Assembly: GCA_030549495.1 (NCBI GenBank)
Contig: JAUIRK010000570.1
Span: forward strand, 1,403,501-1,467,500
DNA: 64,000 nucleotides
Direction: 5' to 3'
From: Nectonema munidae
Taxonomy: Eukaryota > Nematomorpha > Nectonematoida > Nectonematidae
Shown: piece by piece, positions 22,713-34,764 of the stretch
Layout: each line of letters opens with the position of its first letter
How positions within the stretch are numbered: the first letter of the stretch is position 1
The notes under the pieces: model-generated
What the model saw: only the letters and a program-made list of their open reading frames with translations
The model's database searches: none
Told to the model about the DNA's origin: nothing
Program-made: the position numbers and the translations under genes

Positions 22713-24649
22713 TACTGCTGAAAAACCGGTTTTAATCGGTTTCAGTTTTTTTGAAAAAAATCGGAAACCGTTTTTAAAAATTTCAAAGTTTTTTTAAAAA
22801 GGTTTTTAAAAATGAAAATTTTAATTAGTATAACAAACTTTTCTTTTTGTTGAAAACAATAAAAAAAACTTTGAAAATTTTCTTTGCCAATTTATTTTTA
22901 AGTTTTTCAATCTAATTTTTTTTTCAAAATATCTTCCTCTAAATCAAAAATTTGGAAATATTTCTTGAAAATCGACAAAGACTCAGCAAATTGTACAATA
23001 TGTAAGAAGACTCTGAAATGTTCTGGAGGAACAACTTCAAATTTGAAATCTCATATTCAAAAAATTCATTTGTTGGATATTCATGAAGATGGAACGCTAT
23101 TAAGTTTTACGAGGTGAAAAATGAGATCTTTCTCTTTATTTCAAAAATCAAGTTGAAAACGGCTCTCGCTTTTCAATGTGTTTAGATGAATTTACATCTT
23201 GCCAAAATAAAAGATATATAACAATTAACGTTTGCAACGATGAAAAGTTTTGGTGTTTGAGTATGATAAGAGCTTTCGACTCTTTAAATTCTCAGAAAAT
23301 GATTGATATTGTTTCTTCAAAACTAAATGAGTTCAATTTATGTATTAAAAAAATATTGTATCTTATACAACAGATGGAGCTGCCTTGATGCTGAAATTTG
23401 GAAGCGATATCGAATGCTATCATCAAGTATGTGTTGCCCATATAATACACCTTGCAATATGTGACGTTCTGTACTCAAAGAACAAAAGGGAACTAGTTTC
23501 AACAATGTTCATGTTCATATAGACTCATCAGATACAGAAAGTGACGAAGATGAAGATTCTGATGCTCAAATTAAAAATTTCCTTTTGAAAGGAATCGATA
23601 ACAAAGAAGATATCTTTTTGACAAGTGATTTTTCCGAAGTAGTTGAAAAGGTGAGAATAATTTGCAAAGTTTTCAGAAAATCCCTAAACGACAGACTTCA
23701 AGATTTTGTGAAAGATGAACATAATGGTAGGGAAATTAAATTGATACTGGACTGCAAAACAAGATGGAACAGTCTACTTCGTATGATAGAAAGATTTGCT
23801 TTTTTTGAAAAGTTGTGTTTAAAGCTTTATGCGTGATAGCTTCAAATGAAGTTGTTTTCGAAAAAGAATGGGAAACTTTGGATAAGCTCATAAGTTCCTT
23901 ACAACCTCTGGAAACACTTTTGAATTATGTTTCTTCTAATAAAGCTAATCTTCTTGAAACAGATATCTTAGTGAAAATTTGCTTGAAGAAGTTAGAAGAA
24001 AATAGAAATAAAACAGCTGCTAAGTTGAAAGAAAGATTGTATGAGAGGTACAATTACAAAAGAAATATGGAATTGATTTTTTTTGACTTTGAAGAAAAAT
24101 TTGAAACTCAAAAAAAAGATTCTGAATTAGAAGAAGATGGTGATAAAAACTGTTTAAATTTGAAGCGTTCTTCTGGAGACCAAATGCTTAATGAATTTTT
24201 TAAAGAAATCAAAAAAATTAAATCGTCAGAAAAAGTAGTTTCCAACTTGGGTATTTTGAATAACGAGTTAAAAATGTATGAGGCAACTGCCTTTAAAAGT
24301 GAAGAACTTCAAAACCTTTATGGTGCTCTTTGTACAGTCAAGCCAACAAGTGTGGAAAGTGAGAGATCATTTTCAGTTGCTGTATTTTTCCTTTCGAATC
24401 TCCGCACAAGCCTATCTGAAAAAACTTTGAATGTCTTATGTGTTTTTTGAGAAGTTTTTTTAAAAATAAATAATTTTTTTTTGGAAAAAACTGATTGAAT
24501 GTTATACTTGTGTATTAAAAATTCATACATTAATATTTGTTTACTCCATGCATACTGATTTATTCATATATTTCGGGTTCATTAAAACGATTTAGAAACT
24601 TTTTCCTGAAAAAACCGGTTTCGAAAAATTCGGTTTTATTTCAGCCCTA
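22713..24649 (+). mobile_element. hAT transposon with 8-bp target duplication
   Basis: 1937 bp flanked by exact 8-bp direct repeats GTGTGTGC (22705-22712, 24650-24657). The inverted ends are TACTGCTGAAAAACCGGT and TAGGGCTGAAATAAAACC, with CCGGTTT repeats inside both. A hAT transposase lies on the plus strand: a BED finger near 22975-23070 (NCTICKKTL, then HIQKIH), the middle at 23176-23388, RNase H-like parts at 23585-23836, and the C-terminal dimerisation domain in 23815-24450 with PTSVESERSFSVA and LRTSLSEKTLNVL. Frame changes and stops occur between pieces (for example near 23100, 23390-23585, 23830 and just before the C-terminus), and the dimer motif lacks the usual Gly after SVA. It looks whole at the ends but is no longer coding-competent. 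Confidence 0.88.
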
Positions 24650-24903
24650 GTGTGTGCATAAGTCGTGTCACGTTTCATATAAATTTACTATCACTTTTAA
24701 CTAAGTCTTCTTGGTTTAAATTATTTACAAATGAACAGTTCTAAATTTCAATCTCGTTTTACTTTCTCTTCAAGTTCTAGAATTTATTCTATTTATACTT
24801 TAAAAAATTTTCATTTCGTTACTTTCAAGCTTTTTTAGTTTTCAAAAGTTTTTAACATAAAGAAGCCAAAAATGCAGTCAACTCTTCAAAATATTTTAAT
24901 TAA

Positions 24904-25034
24904 CCCATTAAGTCCCAATGTTCCCATTTGGGAACATAAGTAATTTTATCTTCGTCTGCTTTTTTCAATGACTTTGAATATAAATCGTCTGCGTTTTTTT
25001 AAATATCGTCTGATTTTCTATGGTACTTAATGGG
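24904..25034 (+). mobile_element. piggyBac-type MITE, copy B
   Basis: 131 bp with perfect TTAA on both sides (24900-24903, 25035-25038). Inverted ends CCCATTAAGTCCCA and CCCATTAAGTACCATA. It is the cleanest of the three close copies and has no coding capacity. Confidence 0.88.
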
Positions 25035-25038
25035 TTAA

Positions 25039-26568
25039 TACATAAAAACCATAATTCTGGTTTAAATTATTCATAGCCACATTTAAGCAGCCTTAATCTT
25101 ATGTAAAAATTGTCAAAAGTTGTTCAAAAGTAAGCAAGAACTTTCATGCATGCATAGCCATTTAAATAGAATAATGAGATCCAAAAAGTTAAAAAATTTT
25201 ACAAAACTCTCTGTACTCAAGCTTTGATTTTCGTAATAAACTTTTGCAAACTTTTAAAAAAAAAATTTACACAAAGAACTATAACTATTTTATAATATAA
25301 ATGTGTGTGTGTGTACCAGTGTGCAGACTTTTATTCAAGTTACTTCTTTTTTTCAAATCAAGTCAAAATTACTCGTGTCATCTTAATTATCAAGCAGATT
25401 TTACATATATTGAACTCAATCATTTATTTTCTAGAATCTTCAATAAATCAAACTTTGAAGCACTTATTTTTTCATTCACGATAATGTCAGATATGAAAGT
25501 TGATAATTAATATGAAGATATTTTTGACACTTTTGCTCTTTGATATTCACACCTACGATAAGTTAAATGTTAGGATTCCACATTTTGTTGCATACCGAAA
25601 ATACTCATATTTATCTAATTCTTACATTATTTTATTTTGCTTAATAAATATATATATCAATCAAAAAATTGTCATATTTTATTGGCCACAATAAATATTT
25701 GTCAATAGTATTATGGAAAATTTAGAAGGTGAAAATACTCTTTGATTGGATATTCTATAAAATTGTTATTGAGATTGAATAATGTTAAAAAGAAAAATGC
25801 CTTTTCTTTTCTTAAAAGAGGATTTCTTTGCTTTAAATATTTGCGGCTGATCTCGTTTTATAAACGCTATTCTGATTTTAGAAACATTTAAATGAAATTT
25901 ATCTTAACAGTTTTTAGCATTGCTTATTTTGTTAATTACCAGAACTTAACTCTAAAGATATCAAAGTTTTTCTCGATTTTAACTTGTTTAGTTGATGTAT
26001 TATAGAAGACAGATATTAATGGGATCGAAATGCAGCATTTTTATTGGTAAGAGAGAGATAAAATTTGTAGTATGCAAAGAAATGAAAAAGACAATGTCTA
26101 CCTGATAAAAATAAAATTAAGAAAATCGACACGCACCGTGTACAAAGGATAAGCAAAGTTTACAAAGATTTTTTAAGGCAAATCTGTGTATTCAACTTTT
26201 CACAAGGTTAACGCCTTACTCGTCTATTCGATCAATTAGCGTAGCATATTTCGCCAAAGTGAAAATGATCAACCTTATTCTACGCAGCTTAATCAAACAA
26301 CTTTCTTTCAAATTTTAATGAAATTTTTAAATCAATGAAAAATTTCAATTATTAAAATATAGCTTTGTGAGAAGATAAAAAGCAAGTATGTATGTAATAT
26401 TAGATCTAAATTTTGCAATTTTCACGTTAAAACCTATCAGCGACAAGTGTCATTCGACTGTTGAGCTTATAAAATAAAAATTCTCTTTTCAAATCTCGCG
26501 ACATTTCCTTAAATCACTAGCAGCATCTCTTGATACAATTTTCAAACTAGTTGAATGGACTCCTTTCA
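25039..26568. other. AT-rich spacer
   Basis: No supported gene. A short GT run (about 25301-25314) is the only low-complexity feature. Short plus-strand frames at 25301-25694 encode nothing recognisable. Confidence 0.35.
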
Positions 26569-27689
26569 CAGTGGTGTAGTTGGGGGCAGTCCACCCCGAC
26601 AAGCAAATTTTATTTGTATTGATCATTAAGGGCACGAAATTTTTGACCTAAAATCTTCTTTTTTTTTTTTTGACTTTTTTACTTATTGTACGCAAATTTT
26701 GAGCCAATAAAATTTTTTAAGTTTTTCCAAATAAAGCCTCGTTTCTTAGATTATATTAGAGTTAAAAAAATTTAAAAATGTGTAAAATTTAAAATAATAT
26801 TTAATAATTTTGATTTTTTTAAAAATAGTTTTTAAAATTTTTGCTGACCTAAGAAATTATTTGTGAACTTTATGACCTAAAAAATTCCAAAAAACAGGAG
26901 AAAAATACTTTAAACTAATTTAAAATTGGTTTAAAGTAACTTTTGGTCTTTTTTAAATTTTTTTTGACTTTATTGATTTTTATTCACCCTGGAAGAAGTG
27001 GTATCTTCGAAATTTTTTAAAGGATGTTTTATTCGAAATTTTAATTTTATATTTTCCTTACTTTATTACAACAAAATTATAAATAAATTTATAATGAAAA
27101 GTAAATCAATTAACAATAAAAATTAGGAAATAAAAGTGTAAATTCAAATTTTGAATGATAATTACTTAGTTAAGAATATTTTAATTTTTTGTTTTCTAAG
27201 AACAGTTTTATACAAAATAAATTTTTGCTTTTTTATTGACTTAAAAATATTTTTCGACCTTATTGACCTAAAAATCCAAAAAAACAGAAGAAAATATACT
27301 TCAAACTAGTTTAAAATCGGTTTACAGTAATTTTTTGTTCTTTTAAAAAATTTGACTTTTGTTCGCCCTCAATAGTATAGGGGGCGTGAATAAGGTTGGT
27401 TAGATACTAAGTTTCGATAACTCAAGGTCTTGTGTTCGATCCCGCATCAAGCCTCCTTTCCTCATAGTTGGGTACAAGCAGCGCAATTGTGCCTTCTCGC
27501 TGAAAACACCTCACGCTATCTTTACCTTATAGACTTTAATAATAATGGAATGGCTTGCTTCTTTTTATCTCTTTATTTTGCATACATTTCCTTTATTATT
27601 CAGTTTTCGGCTTTTTTGAATTAATACAAATTTTGGGCCGGCGAAGTTAACATCCAGCCCAGGCCGCATTTTCCCTAGGTATACCCCTG
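26569..27689. mobile_element. hAT-like element carrying a nested SINE
   Basis: Left end CAGTGGTGTAGTTGGGGGC; right end read inward CAGGGGTATACCTAGGGAA. Flanks TCCTTTCA and TCCTCATT share part of an 8-bp duplication. The interior is AT-rich and contains two direct copies of a ~115-bp segment (about 26873-26985 and 27263-27365), each with a GACCTAAAAA(A)T start. A SINE begins at 27381. Limits are tentative because the two ends match only over about a dozen bases. Confidence 0.45.
27381..27555 (+). mobile_element. tRNA-derived SINE, copy 2
   Basis: Head with GGCGTGAATAAGGTTGGTTAG and a B-box-like TGTTCGATCCC, then the shared tail CCTTTCCTCATAGTTGGGT, GCGCAATTGTGCCTTCTCG, GAAAACACCTC and a TAATAATGG-like end. 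Best compared with copy 3 at 45030-45200, which shows the same order. Confidence 0.75.
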
Positions 27690-27697
27690 TCCTCATT

Positions 27698-28923
27698 CAT
27701 ATCAAATCAAAATTCCCTATTTTCCTATAAAATTTGAATATCCTCTGTTGATAACTAATTTATTTTCTATACTAGAAACACTCTTCAAAACTATTAATCG
27801 TATACATATTTGAACACTTATGCATATGTATTTTTATACATGTCACTACTTAGTAGCAAATGCGAACCAAAATTTTGATTAATGATAAAATTGTCTACAA
27901 AAACATTCATTCAAATCTTAGATAAAATTTTCCGACTTTAGGAGCGTTTGCGTTCTGTATTTATATATTTGAAACATATAATACTCTTGTAAAATAATAT
28001 ATATGTAGGTATAGTTATGTAGTAACGAGGGCCGGTATTTTCAAATTGATATGCAGAAACTGATAATACATAGAAGAGCATAGCCACTTTATGCCCCATC
28101 CCTTCTCATCCATATGGACGACATCACCACTCGGCAACTTTATCGTTTTGCCTTTAATTTTGTTCCATCAACGCAGGAACACAATAGTAATGCTGTTATT
28201 ATTTCACATTGTTGGTTTAAACGAGTTTTACCGATTTGGTGCAGAATTTTGTTCTTCGAAAGTCAAAAGTAGGATTGATATGCATGAGGGTAATCACCGG
28301 CTTTCCTCATGTCTATCACGTGATGAAGCGATACTCCATATTTATTCATAAAGTTAGCGCACCATCAAAAAGATGCCTTAAAAATTTCGGTTGGTGAAGA
28401 TGTCATCAGCTTGTACACGAATTGGGGTCTTGATACAATAAATCTGGCTTGTAGGTTCGCCAATATCTAGTCTCGAAGCAGAATTTCATGCTCATGTCGT
28501 AAAGGAAGTATTTCTGCAAGTTGCCCAGCAGATTTCTTGCAATAGCGAATCTATTTTTCCAACACGTTGAACTGTCTATCACGATTTAACTTTTGTCTAG
28601 TGATATATAATTTGGCAAGCAGAGAAATGCAGGAGTGACTTGCAGAAATCTTAAAAAAAAGAGGAGACAAATGAAAGTTGTCTTCTTCAATCAATGAAAC
28701 AATCGTGGAGTAAATTTCTACAAATTAATATAAATGGGCATAACTTTTCACTTTTTGATCGAAAATTACCAAGCGATATATCAAAATGTTACTATTTTTG
28801 TAAACAAACTTATCATCTTAATTTAAAATTTTAAAACACACGAATTTGGCTATCTCTGTAGACCGAATTACGAAATGTTCGAATTCAGACTTCGTAAAGA
28901 CCTTCTTGCGATTCCTCCTAGAA
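27698..28923. other. spacer with an unrecognised less AT-rich block
   Basis: The block at about 28090-28640 is less AT-rich than its surroundings and contains short frames on both strands (plus-strand frame 28091-28351), but I could not relate either to a known protein. It may be an eroded repeat. Confidence 0.3.
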
Positions 28924-28970
28924 CAGGGGTTCCCAACCTGTAGTACGCGTACCATTGGTGGTAAGTGGAA
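28924..28970 (+). repeat. orphan hAT terminus
   Basis: CAGGGGTTCCCAACCTGTAG, followed by GTACGCGTACC, is a typical hAT end of the type seen at 45771 and 48242. No inverted partner was found within the window, so the element is truncated or only its end remains. Confidence 0.55.
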
Positions 28971-29299
28971 GCTTTCCCAAAATTAAAAAAAGCATTTGTT
29001 TTCACAGAAATTCCCACAGAGAGAAATGTGGTAATGTGAATTTGGCTCAAGTTCATTTTCTTTTGCTTCTCAACTGTAATACATGTAAATATGTACCACA
29101 TGTGTATAATGTAGCATACACTTACACACACATAATTTAAGCAAAGCATTTTTGCGGATTTTATTTTAAATTGAACACATATTTAGAATTATGGATTGAA
29201 AATATATAGAGAGTTCATATAAGAAGAGAACAAAATACTAACAGTATAAAGTTTATTTATGCATTAAAAAGTCTAATCATATAAAATATAGTAAGTTTG

Positions 29300-31560
29300 A
29301 AAGTAATGGCCCTTTGATATGAAAGAAGGACGATTAGATCTGCTCAACAACTTTGTCAAAATAGATTTATGACGGCTTTCAAATCTATATACTTAATGTG
29401 ATGCTTTCGATACTAATTTCACACTTCTTTCAACCCCTTGAGAATGAGAAGAAAGATTTGCTCTTTTTTTATTTTCAATCAATTGTTGAATTTCGTTATC
29501 AGAATAATTTCTCATTATCGGCGGTTTTAGCAAATGATTTGAGATAAGAGCTATCATTTCGTACCACCTCTAGCCTTTTAATTTATTTTGAGAATTTTTT
29601 TCTCTGCTTTAACATCACTATTTATTCTAAAATAAAAATTTTATTTTTTTCAAAGGTCATTTGATAAAAAACAAAAATATTACCTTTTTCTGATATCCAA
29701 AATTTTTTCAAGTCCAATATTTCTGATGTTACAATGATCACTTTTTACCATTGAATAAAGAAAGTTTTCTGAAAGTAGTCAAAAAACATTTCCTTGTAAA
29801 TTTTGTTTTACATAGCCTATATCTTAGGCTTTATCAAAAGAAAGACTTTTTAATTGTTTAATGGAATAAAAAAGATTGATGCAGCATCCTGAAGTTTTGA
29901 AGATACTTTTATTTTAAACCATGACGGAACATAGACTTGAGCAATGTAGTATACTAGTTTTTTCAAATGATCACTTGCCAATACTCCTCTTGTATATATT
30001 GCTAGCAGTCTAGTTGCAAGAGTCAATCATCTTGAGTGATTAATGGGACCTATTTTACAGTTAAACCATTTTTCATCGACTTTTCCGACTCCTATGCCTT
30101 TACTATATTCATACAAAAGACTGATAATAACTGAGATCGTTCAAGTTATTTTTTGAAACAACTCTTCTGTTAAAGGAGATCCTATTTTTTCAAAGTTAAT
30201 TAAAGGTTGGTTGTTTCACTACACTTTTGATCTAGTTTGCCTATGTAATTTCTTGGACCAATTGTTACTCCATCTAAACATATAAAGAGAGCTCTAATGG
30301 AAGTTATATTTGATGAAAATTGCAGCCAATAGTGTGAAGATTTCTCCCAATATTTTCAAGTTTGGCAATTAAACCATTTTTCCATCGAGTATTGGTTGCA
30401 GTATTATCCATGAACTATTATATTCTTCTAGCACATTAAACGCTCCTTTAGCCAAAACTTCTCCAGTTGCACATTTTATAGTAATAGTTCTATGAGTAAG
30501 ATAACTTCTTTGAGATTCCTCAACTGTTAATGTTAGATCGTGTTCAAGTATTATATCTTTTTTTAAAACAACTTCATTTTCATCTGTAATTTTTTCTTCA
30601 AAAGTCAAAGTTTTGTCATCAACTTTTCCATCAACGCAACACAAAAAATTTTTGATTTTGGTTTCATCCTATCATTACTAATTATTTTTACTTTTGCTTT
30701 CGCTCTATCTATTTTACTTTTGTCCACCAAAATGTCTTGATATTTTCTTTCAGTCATTGAATAAAGCTGCTCCTAAGTTAGAAGAGCAAACATATCTCAC
30801 AAGCTCTATTGCATATCTTAATACTTTTGTGAGATTATAACTTTCTGGTAAGCTTATATTGAGAGCTCACTCTTCTTCTTCGTTCTGAAAATAAAAAATT
30901 GTAATATTTATAAATTATGCTTTTACCTGAGAACTAGATGAAAAACAAAAGAATAGATACTCTTCATTCCATTCAACATTTATTAATGTAAAGTTGACTT
31001 TTTTCAGTTTTTTGAAGCTGTAAACAGATGAAAGGAAGATTTGAAAACTTCCTTTATGTCCAATTTTAATTCCTTTGATCTTGAAGATACATTCTTTCTT
31101 CAATTGGAACTTTTGCTTCAGAAGGACAAACACATATATGTTCTTTAGTACAGTTTGCATTTTTACAATTAACTCTATAATATTACTTGTATCTTTACAA
31201 GGTACAGTAAGGACATGAACAAGATGATATATCAAAGAGACTATTCATTTTTTTGTCTTTATTTTTAACTCTAACTTTAGCATGCTTTCGATTTATTTCT
31301 TTTACATTTGTCAACAAATTTTTGGCTTTTCTTGTTATATATTTATCATTAATCAATCGTAAGTTAGGATTTACTGAAGACCATATGAACTTTAGTACAG
31401 TGTAAATTTTGTCAACAATTGTGCAAAAATCCAAATTAGGAAAAGAATTAATGAGAAAATTGTAATATTGGACAACTTCTAAATAAGTACTTGATGAATT
31501 GGAGATATATCACTTGGACCACTGCCATATTTTTCTTCTAAGTGGTTTTTTTTCAAATAT
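29300..31560 (-). pseudogene. transposase-like repeat protein remnant, family unassigned
   Basis: A broken minus-strand coding region. Pieces in order: a stretch ending KMNSLFDISSCSCPYC (31434-31195), a part with VDKSKIDRAKAKVK (about 30700), CCVDGKVDDKTLTFEEKI with LTHRTITIKCATGE (30644-30369), then TLATRLLAIYTRGVL and YYIAQVYVPSWFKIK further down (about 29900-30060). I believe proteins with this motif order occur in many copies in arthropod genomes, but I cannot name the family or say whether it is a DNA transposon. Many breaks; no complete frame. Terminal repeats were not found. Confidence 0.45.
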
Positions 31561-31800
31561 TGAAAGACAAAATTGGAAGTAAAAAATTTAAAAATATTAA
31601 AATAAAAATTCAATTTCGCAAAAAATAACTTTATATTAAAAAAATTTATAATTTTATGTTTGTATGCATCCTAGTGCGGTTTTAAAATCAAAATTAACTT
31701 ACAATCTTCGTGATTGTTTATTTTCACCGATTACGTAACTTATAATATATATTAAAAAGCAACATTTGGTTTTATTCCAGATTATTATAGCGTCAAATCA

Positions 31801-31990
31801 AGATGTCCAAACGACAGTATAACGATCAATATATTAATTTTGGTTTTATTGATTTGAAGAATAGGGAAGAATCTGTGCCACAGTGTAAGGTGTGTATGAA
31901 GACATTATCAAATGCATCAATGAAGCTAAATCTTCTACAACGACATTTCTAAACTAATCATCCGGCCAAAAAAGACCGCGATGCTAATTA
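31801..31990 (+). pseudogene. BED-finger fragment of a ZBED5-like hAT
   Basis: Starts MSKRQYNDQYINFGF, followed by VPQCKVCMKTLSNASMK and LQRHF, the start and BED finger of ZBED5/FAM200-type hAT transposases. It stops after about 50 codons and no further transposase follows. The next 400 bp belong to a different small repeat. Confidence 0.65.
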
Positions 31991-32095
31991 TTAAGCGACT
32001 TGAAGAAAATGCGAAAAACAACGACTAGACAAAATGGAGAAGTAATATCAACAGACGATGGGGTTTGTGACAGCCTCCTATGAAATTGCACTTCT

Positions 32096-32461
32096 TACGG
32101 AGTGTCTTAACATTCTCATTCGCGGGTCATTTCAAAATCCACAATAACATCCGTATTCGCAATTTTCAAACGTTTTTCTTTTTCCTATATACCTCAAGTT
32201 CTTTTGAGAATTTTTCAAATTTTACTTTATCCAAAATTTTTATGATGAGTTCGTCTTTAAGATAACATTTTTGCAAAAGCAAATGTATCTAAATATCTCG
32301 CTAAATTTTTGAGAAGTATAAAACTTGCGTTTGTTTAGAATAGCGTTTATGATATCCGCGTCCGCTAAAAAAAATTGATTCTGACATCTGCATCCGCTAC
32401 CATGCCAAATTTGATATCCGCATCCGTGGATACAAAAGATTTTACATAAGATACATCTCTA
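32096..32461. mobile_element. copy of the ATCCGATACATCTCTA MITE family (5'-truncated)
   Basis: Inverted relative to the full copy at 61467-61884: shared blocks are ACATTCTCATTCG, CCACAATAACATCCG, GTATAAAACTTG with TTGTTTAGAATAG, and repeated ATCCGCATCCG motifs, ending GATACATCTCTA. The far end, next to the BED fragment, is missing or diverged. Confidence 0.6.
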
Positions 32462-32489
32462 CCATACTCTTAAAAGTTAATTCAATATA

Positions 32490-34762
32490 CAGTTTCAAAA
32501 TTCCCGCGAATACAATTTTTTGATATTTTTATAGCGTGCTTTCACTTGACTTCTTGATCAAAGTTTTTCATGTTTTTAAACATATTACTCAGTTTTTATT
32601 CTCCATTGCTATTATGAAATTTTCATTTAATCATAAAAACCAACTTGAAAAATAAGTGACAAAAACATTTATTGAAAAATTCAAAACCAATAAAAATATT
32701 CAAAAGCTTAAAAATCTTTTTCTTCAATTCAAAAATTCAGACGTTGAGACTGGCGCGCAAGAGAAACTGGAACTGACTCATTGAAGAGCATCTCACTTCT
32801 AGAAGTTTCTTCCATAAACATTGTGATTGCAAGCTGTGAGTGTCCCCTTTTCAATTCTTTCATTATCTCCATATAAGGAGAGATGCCTTCTTCAAATTTG
32901 GCTTTGGCAAAAAAAGATCTTTCTAGAGAAGGGTCATATTGGAAAATTAGTGAATCAAGCTCTTTCCAAGCTATCTTTATTTCACCCAATTTCTCCAAAG
33001 TCCATGTTTCTGGAGCTGATTCTTCTTGTGTCTGATCGTTTTCTTCTTCCACTTCTGCGTTTAATAAGTCAATTAATTCTTCATTAGTCAATTCTTCTAC
33101 TCTTTCTCTTAGTAATTCTTCACGAATTTCTTCTTCTCTCATGTCATCAAATCCTTCTCCACCAAAACGTCTTGCTAAAAGTTCAATGTCAGAAATATCT
33201 GTCGGGTTTTAGAAAATCAGTTAAATTTTTGACAGCTGAAGGCCAAAGCTTCTTCCAAGATGAGTTTATGCACCTTTCACTCATTTCGTAGAGATTTTCT
33301 TTTAGAATCTTCAAACAAAGTGCTAAGTTATATTTTTGCCACCATGAAAGGAGATCTTCACCTTCATCTATGTTTTTTAGCATGATAGTAAACTTTCTTT
33401 TAATATACTTTGCTTTAACCCATTTAAGACCAAGCAAAGCAGACGATATCTAAAAAACGCAGACGATTTATATTCAGTCATTGAAAAAAGCAGACGAAGA
33501 TGAAATTACTTATGTTCCAAAATAGGAACATTGGTCCTAAATGGGTTAAGCACGGCAATTACACCTTGCTCCATTGGCTGAAGTAACGAAGTAGTGTTTG
33601 GAGGGAGAAATTCTACCTGGATCTTGGAATGTGCAAACTTTAAAGACTCAGGATGCGCAGGATGGTTATCAAGCAGCAACAGCACTTTGAACTCTAGCCC
33701 TTTTTGTTGCAAATATTTTTCTACTTCTGGAATAAAACAATTATGAAACCGGTTTGTCATTAGTATCGATGTCATACAAGCCTTTTTGTTATATCGATAA
33801 AATAAAGCCAACGCGTTCATATTCTTCCCTTTAAAACAACGTGGACGTTTTACTTTGTACAAGAACAAAGATTTAATCATATGACCATCAGCGTTACCAC
33901 ATAAAAGCAAGGAAACTCTATCTTTTGCCACTTTAAAGCCTGGAGCCTGTCTTTCTTGCTTAGATAAATATGTTCTACTAGGCATTTTCTTCCAAAAAAG
34001 ACCAATCTCGTCTGCATTGAATACTTGTTCGGGCAAATAATTTTTTCTCTCACAATTTTTTCAAACTCTTTTAAATATTTTTCGGCTGCTGCATGATCAG
34101 CTGAGGCAGTTTCACCCGTTAACTTGAGATTATGAAGTGAATATCTTTTTTTTAAGTTTTCAAACCATCCTTTACTTGCTTTAAAGGAAGAACTTTCTGC
34201 ATTTGCATTGTAAAATTCATATAGCTTAGTTGCTTTTTCTCTTATATATTCGCTGTTCGTAGGGATGCATTTTCTGTTTAAATCTTCAATCCAAATATTA
34301 AATGCATTTTCCATTTGGATAAGAGAAAGATCTCTTACATGTTGAGACACTTTTGCAGTTGCTGGAAGACAAGTAGCTACCGCATTTCTTATCAACTTCT
34401 CGGACTTTTTAATCGATCTTATTGTGGACTCGTTTACTTTAAATTCAAGTCCTCAAGCTGCATAACTTGTCCTACTTCAAAGCTTGTCTAAAATATTTAC
34501 TTTTTCCTTGAGAGTTATCACTTTTTTGCTTCTTTTCGTCACTTTTTTCATTACTTCTTTCCTCTTTGGAGACATTTTTTTACAGGAGTTATAAGAGGCT
34601 TAAAAATATTAAATATATAATAATAAAAAAAATATATATATACATAGTATTTTGAATATATATCTATTTTATAAAAATTGGATAAAAAAATAAATAGAAA
34701 GTATTTCTTAAAATAAATTTTTTTTCAAGTAATGAAAAACCGCGAATAACGAGGGATAACTG
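32490..34762 (-). mobile_element. Tigger/pogo transposon, nearly full length, broken
   Basis: 2273 bp between TA dinucleotides (32488-32489, 34763-34764), with ends CAGTTATCCCTCGTTATTCG and, on the other side, CAGTTTCAAAATTCCCGCG. The transposase is on the minus strand: start MSPKRKEV near 34577, HTH part with VITLKEKVNILDKL, CENP-B-type part (34395-33877), then DDE core 34036-33506 with FNADEIGLFWKKMPSRTY, LLLLDNHPAHP and PPNTTSLLQPMEQGVIAV. The C-terminus is 33437-33189 and 33142-32729 (WTLEKLGEI, DPSLERSFFAK). The third acidic site reads MEQG where relatives have MDQG. A piggyBac-type MITE (33419-33545) splits the gene right after that motif. Other damage: stops near 34480, a frame change around 34000 and another near 33160. 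Confidence 0.88.
33419..33545 (-). mobile_element. piggyBac-type MITE, copy C (nested in Tigger)
   Basis: 127 bp, TTAA on both sides (33415-33418, 33546-33549), inverted relative to copies A and B. It interrupts the Tigger transposase frame after QPMEQGVIAVL; the interrupted gene resumes on the other side, so the MITE arrived after the Tigger. Confidence 0.88.
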
Positions 34763-34764
34763 TA

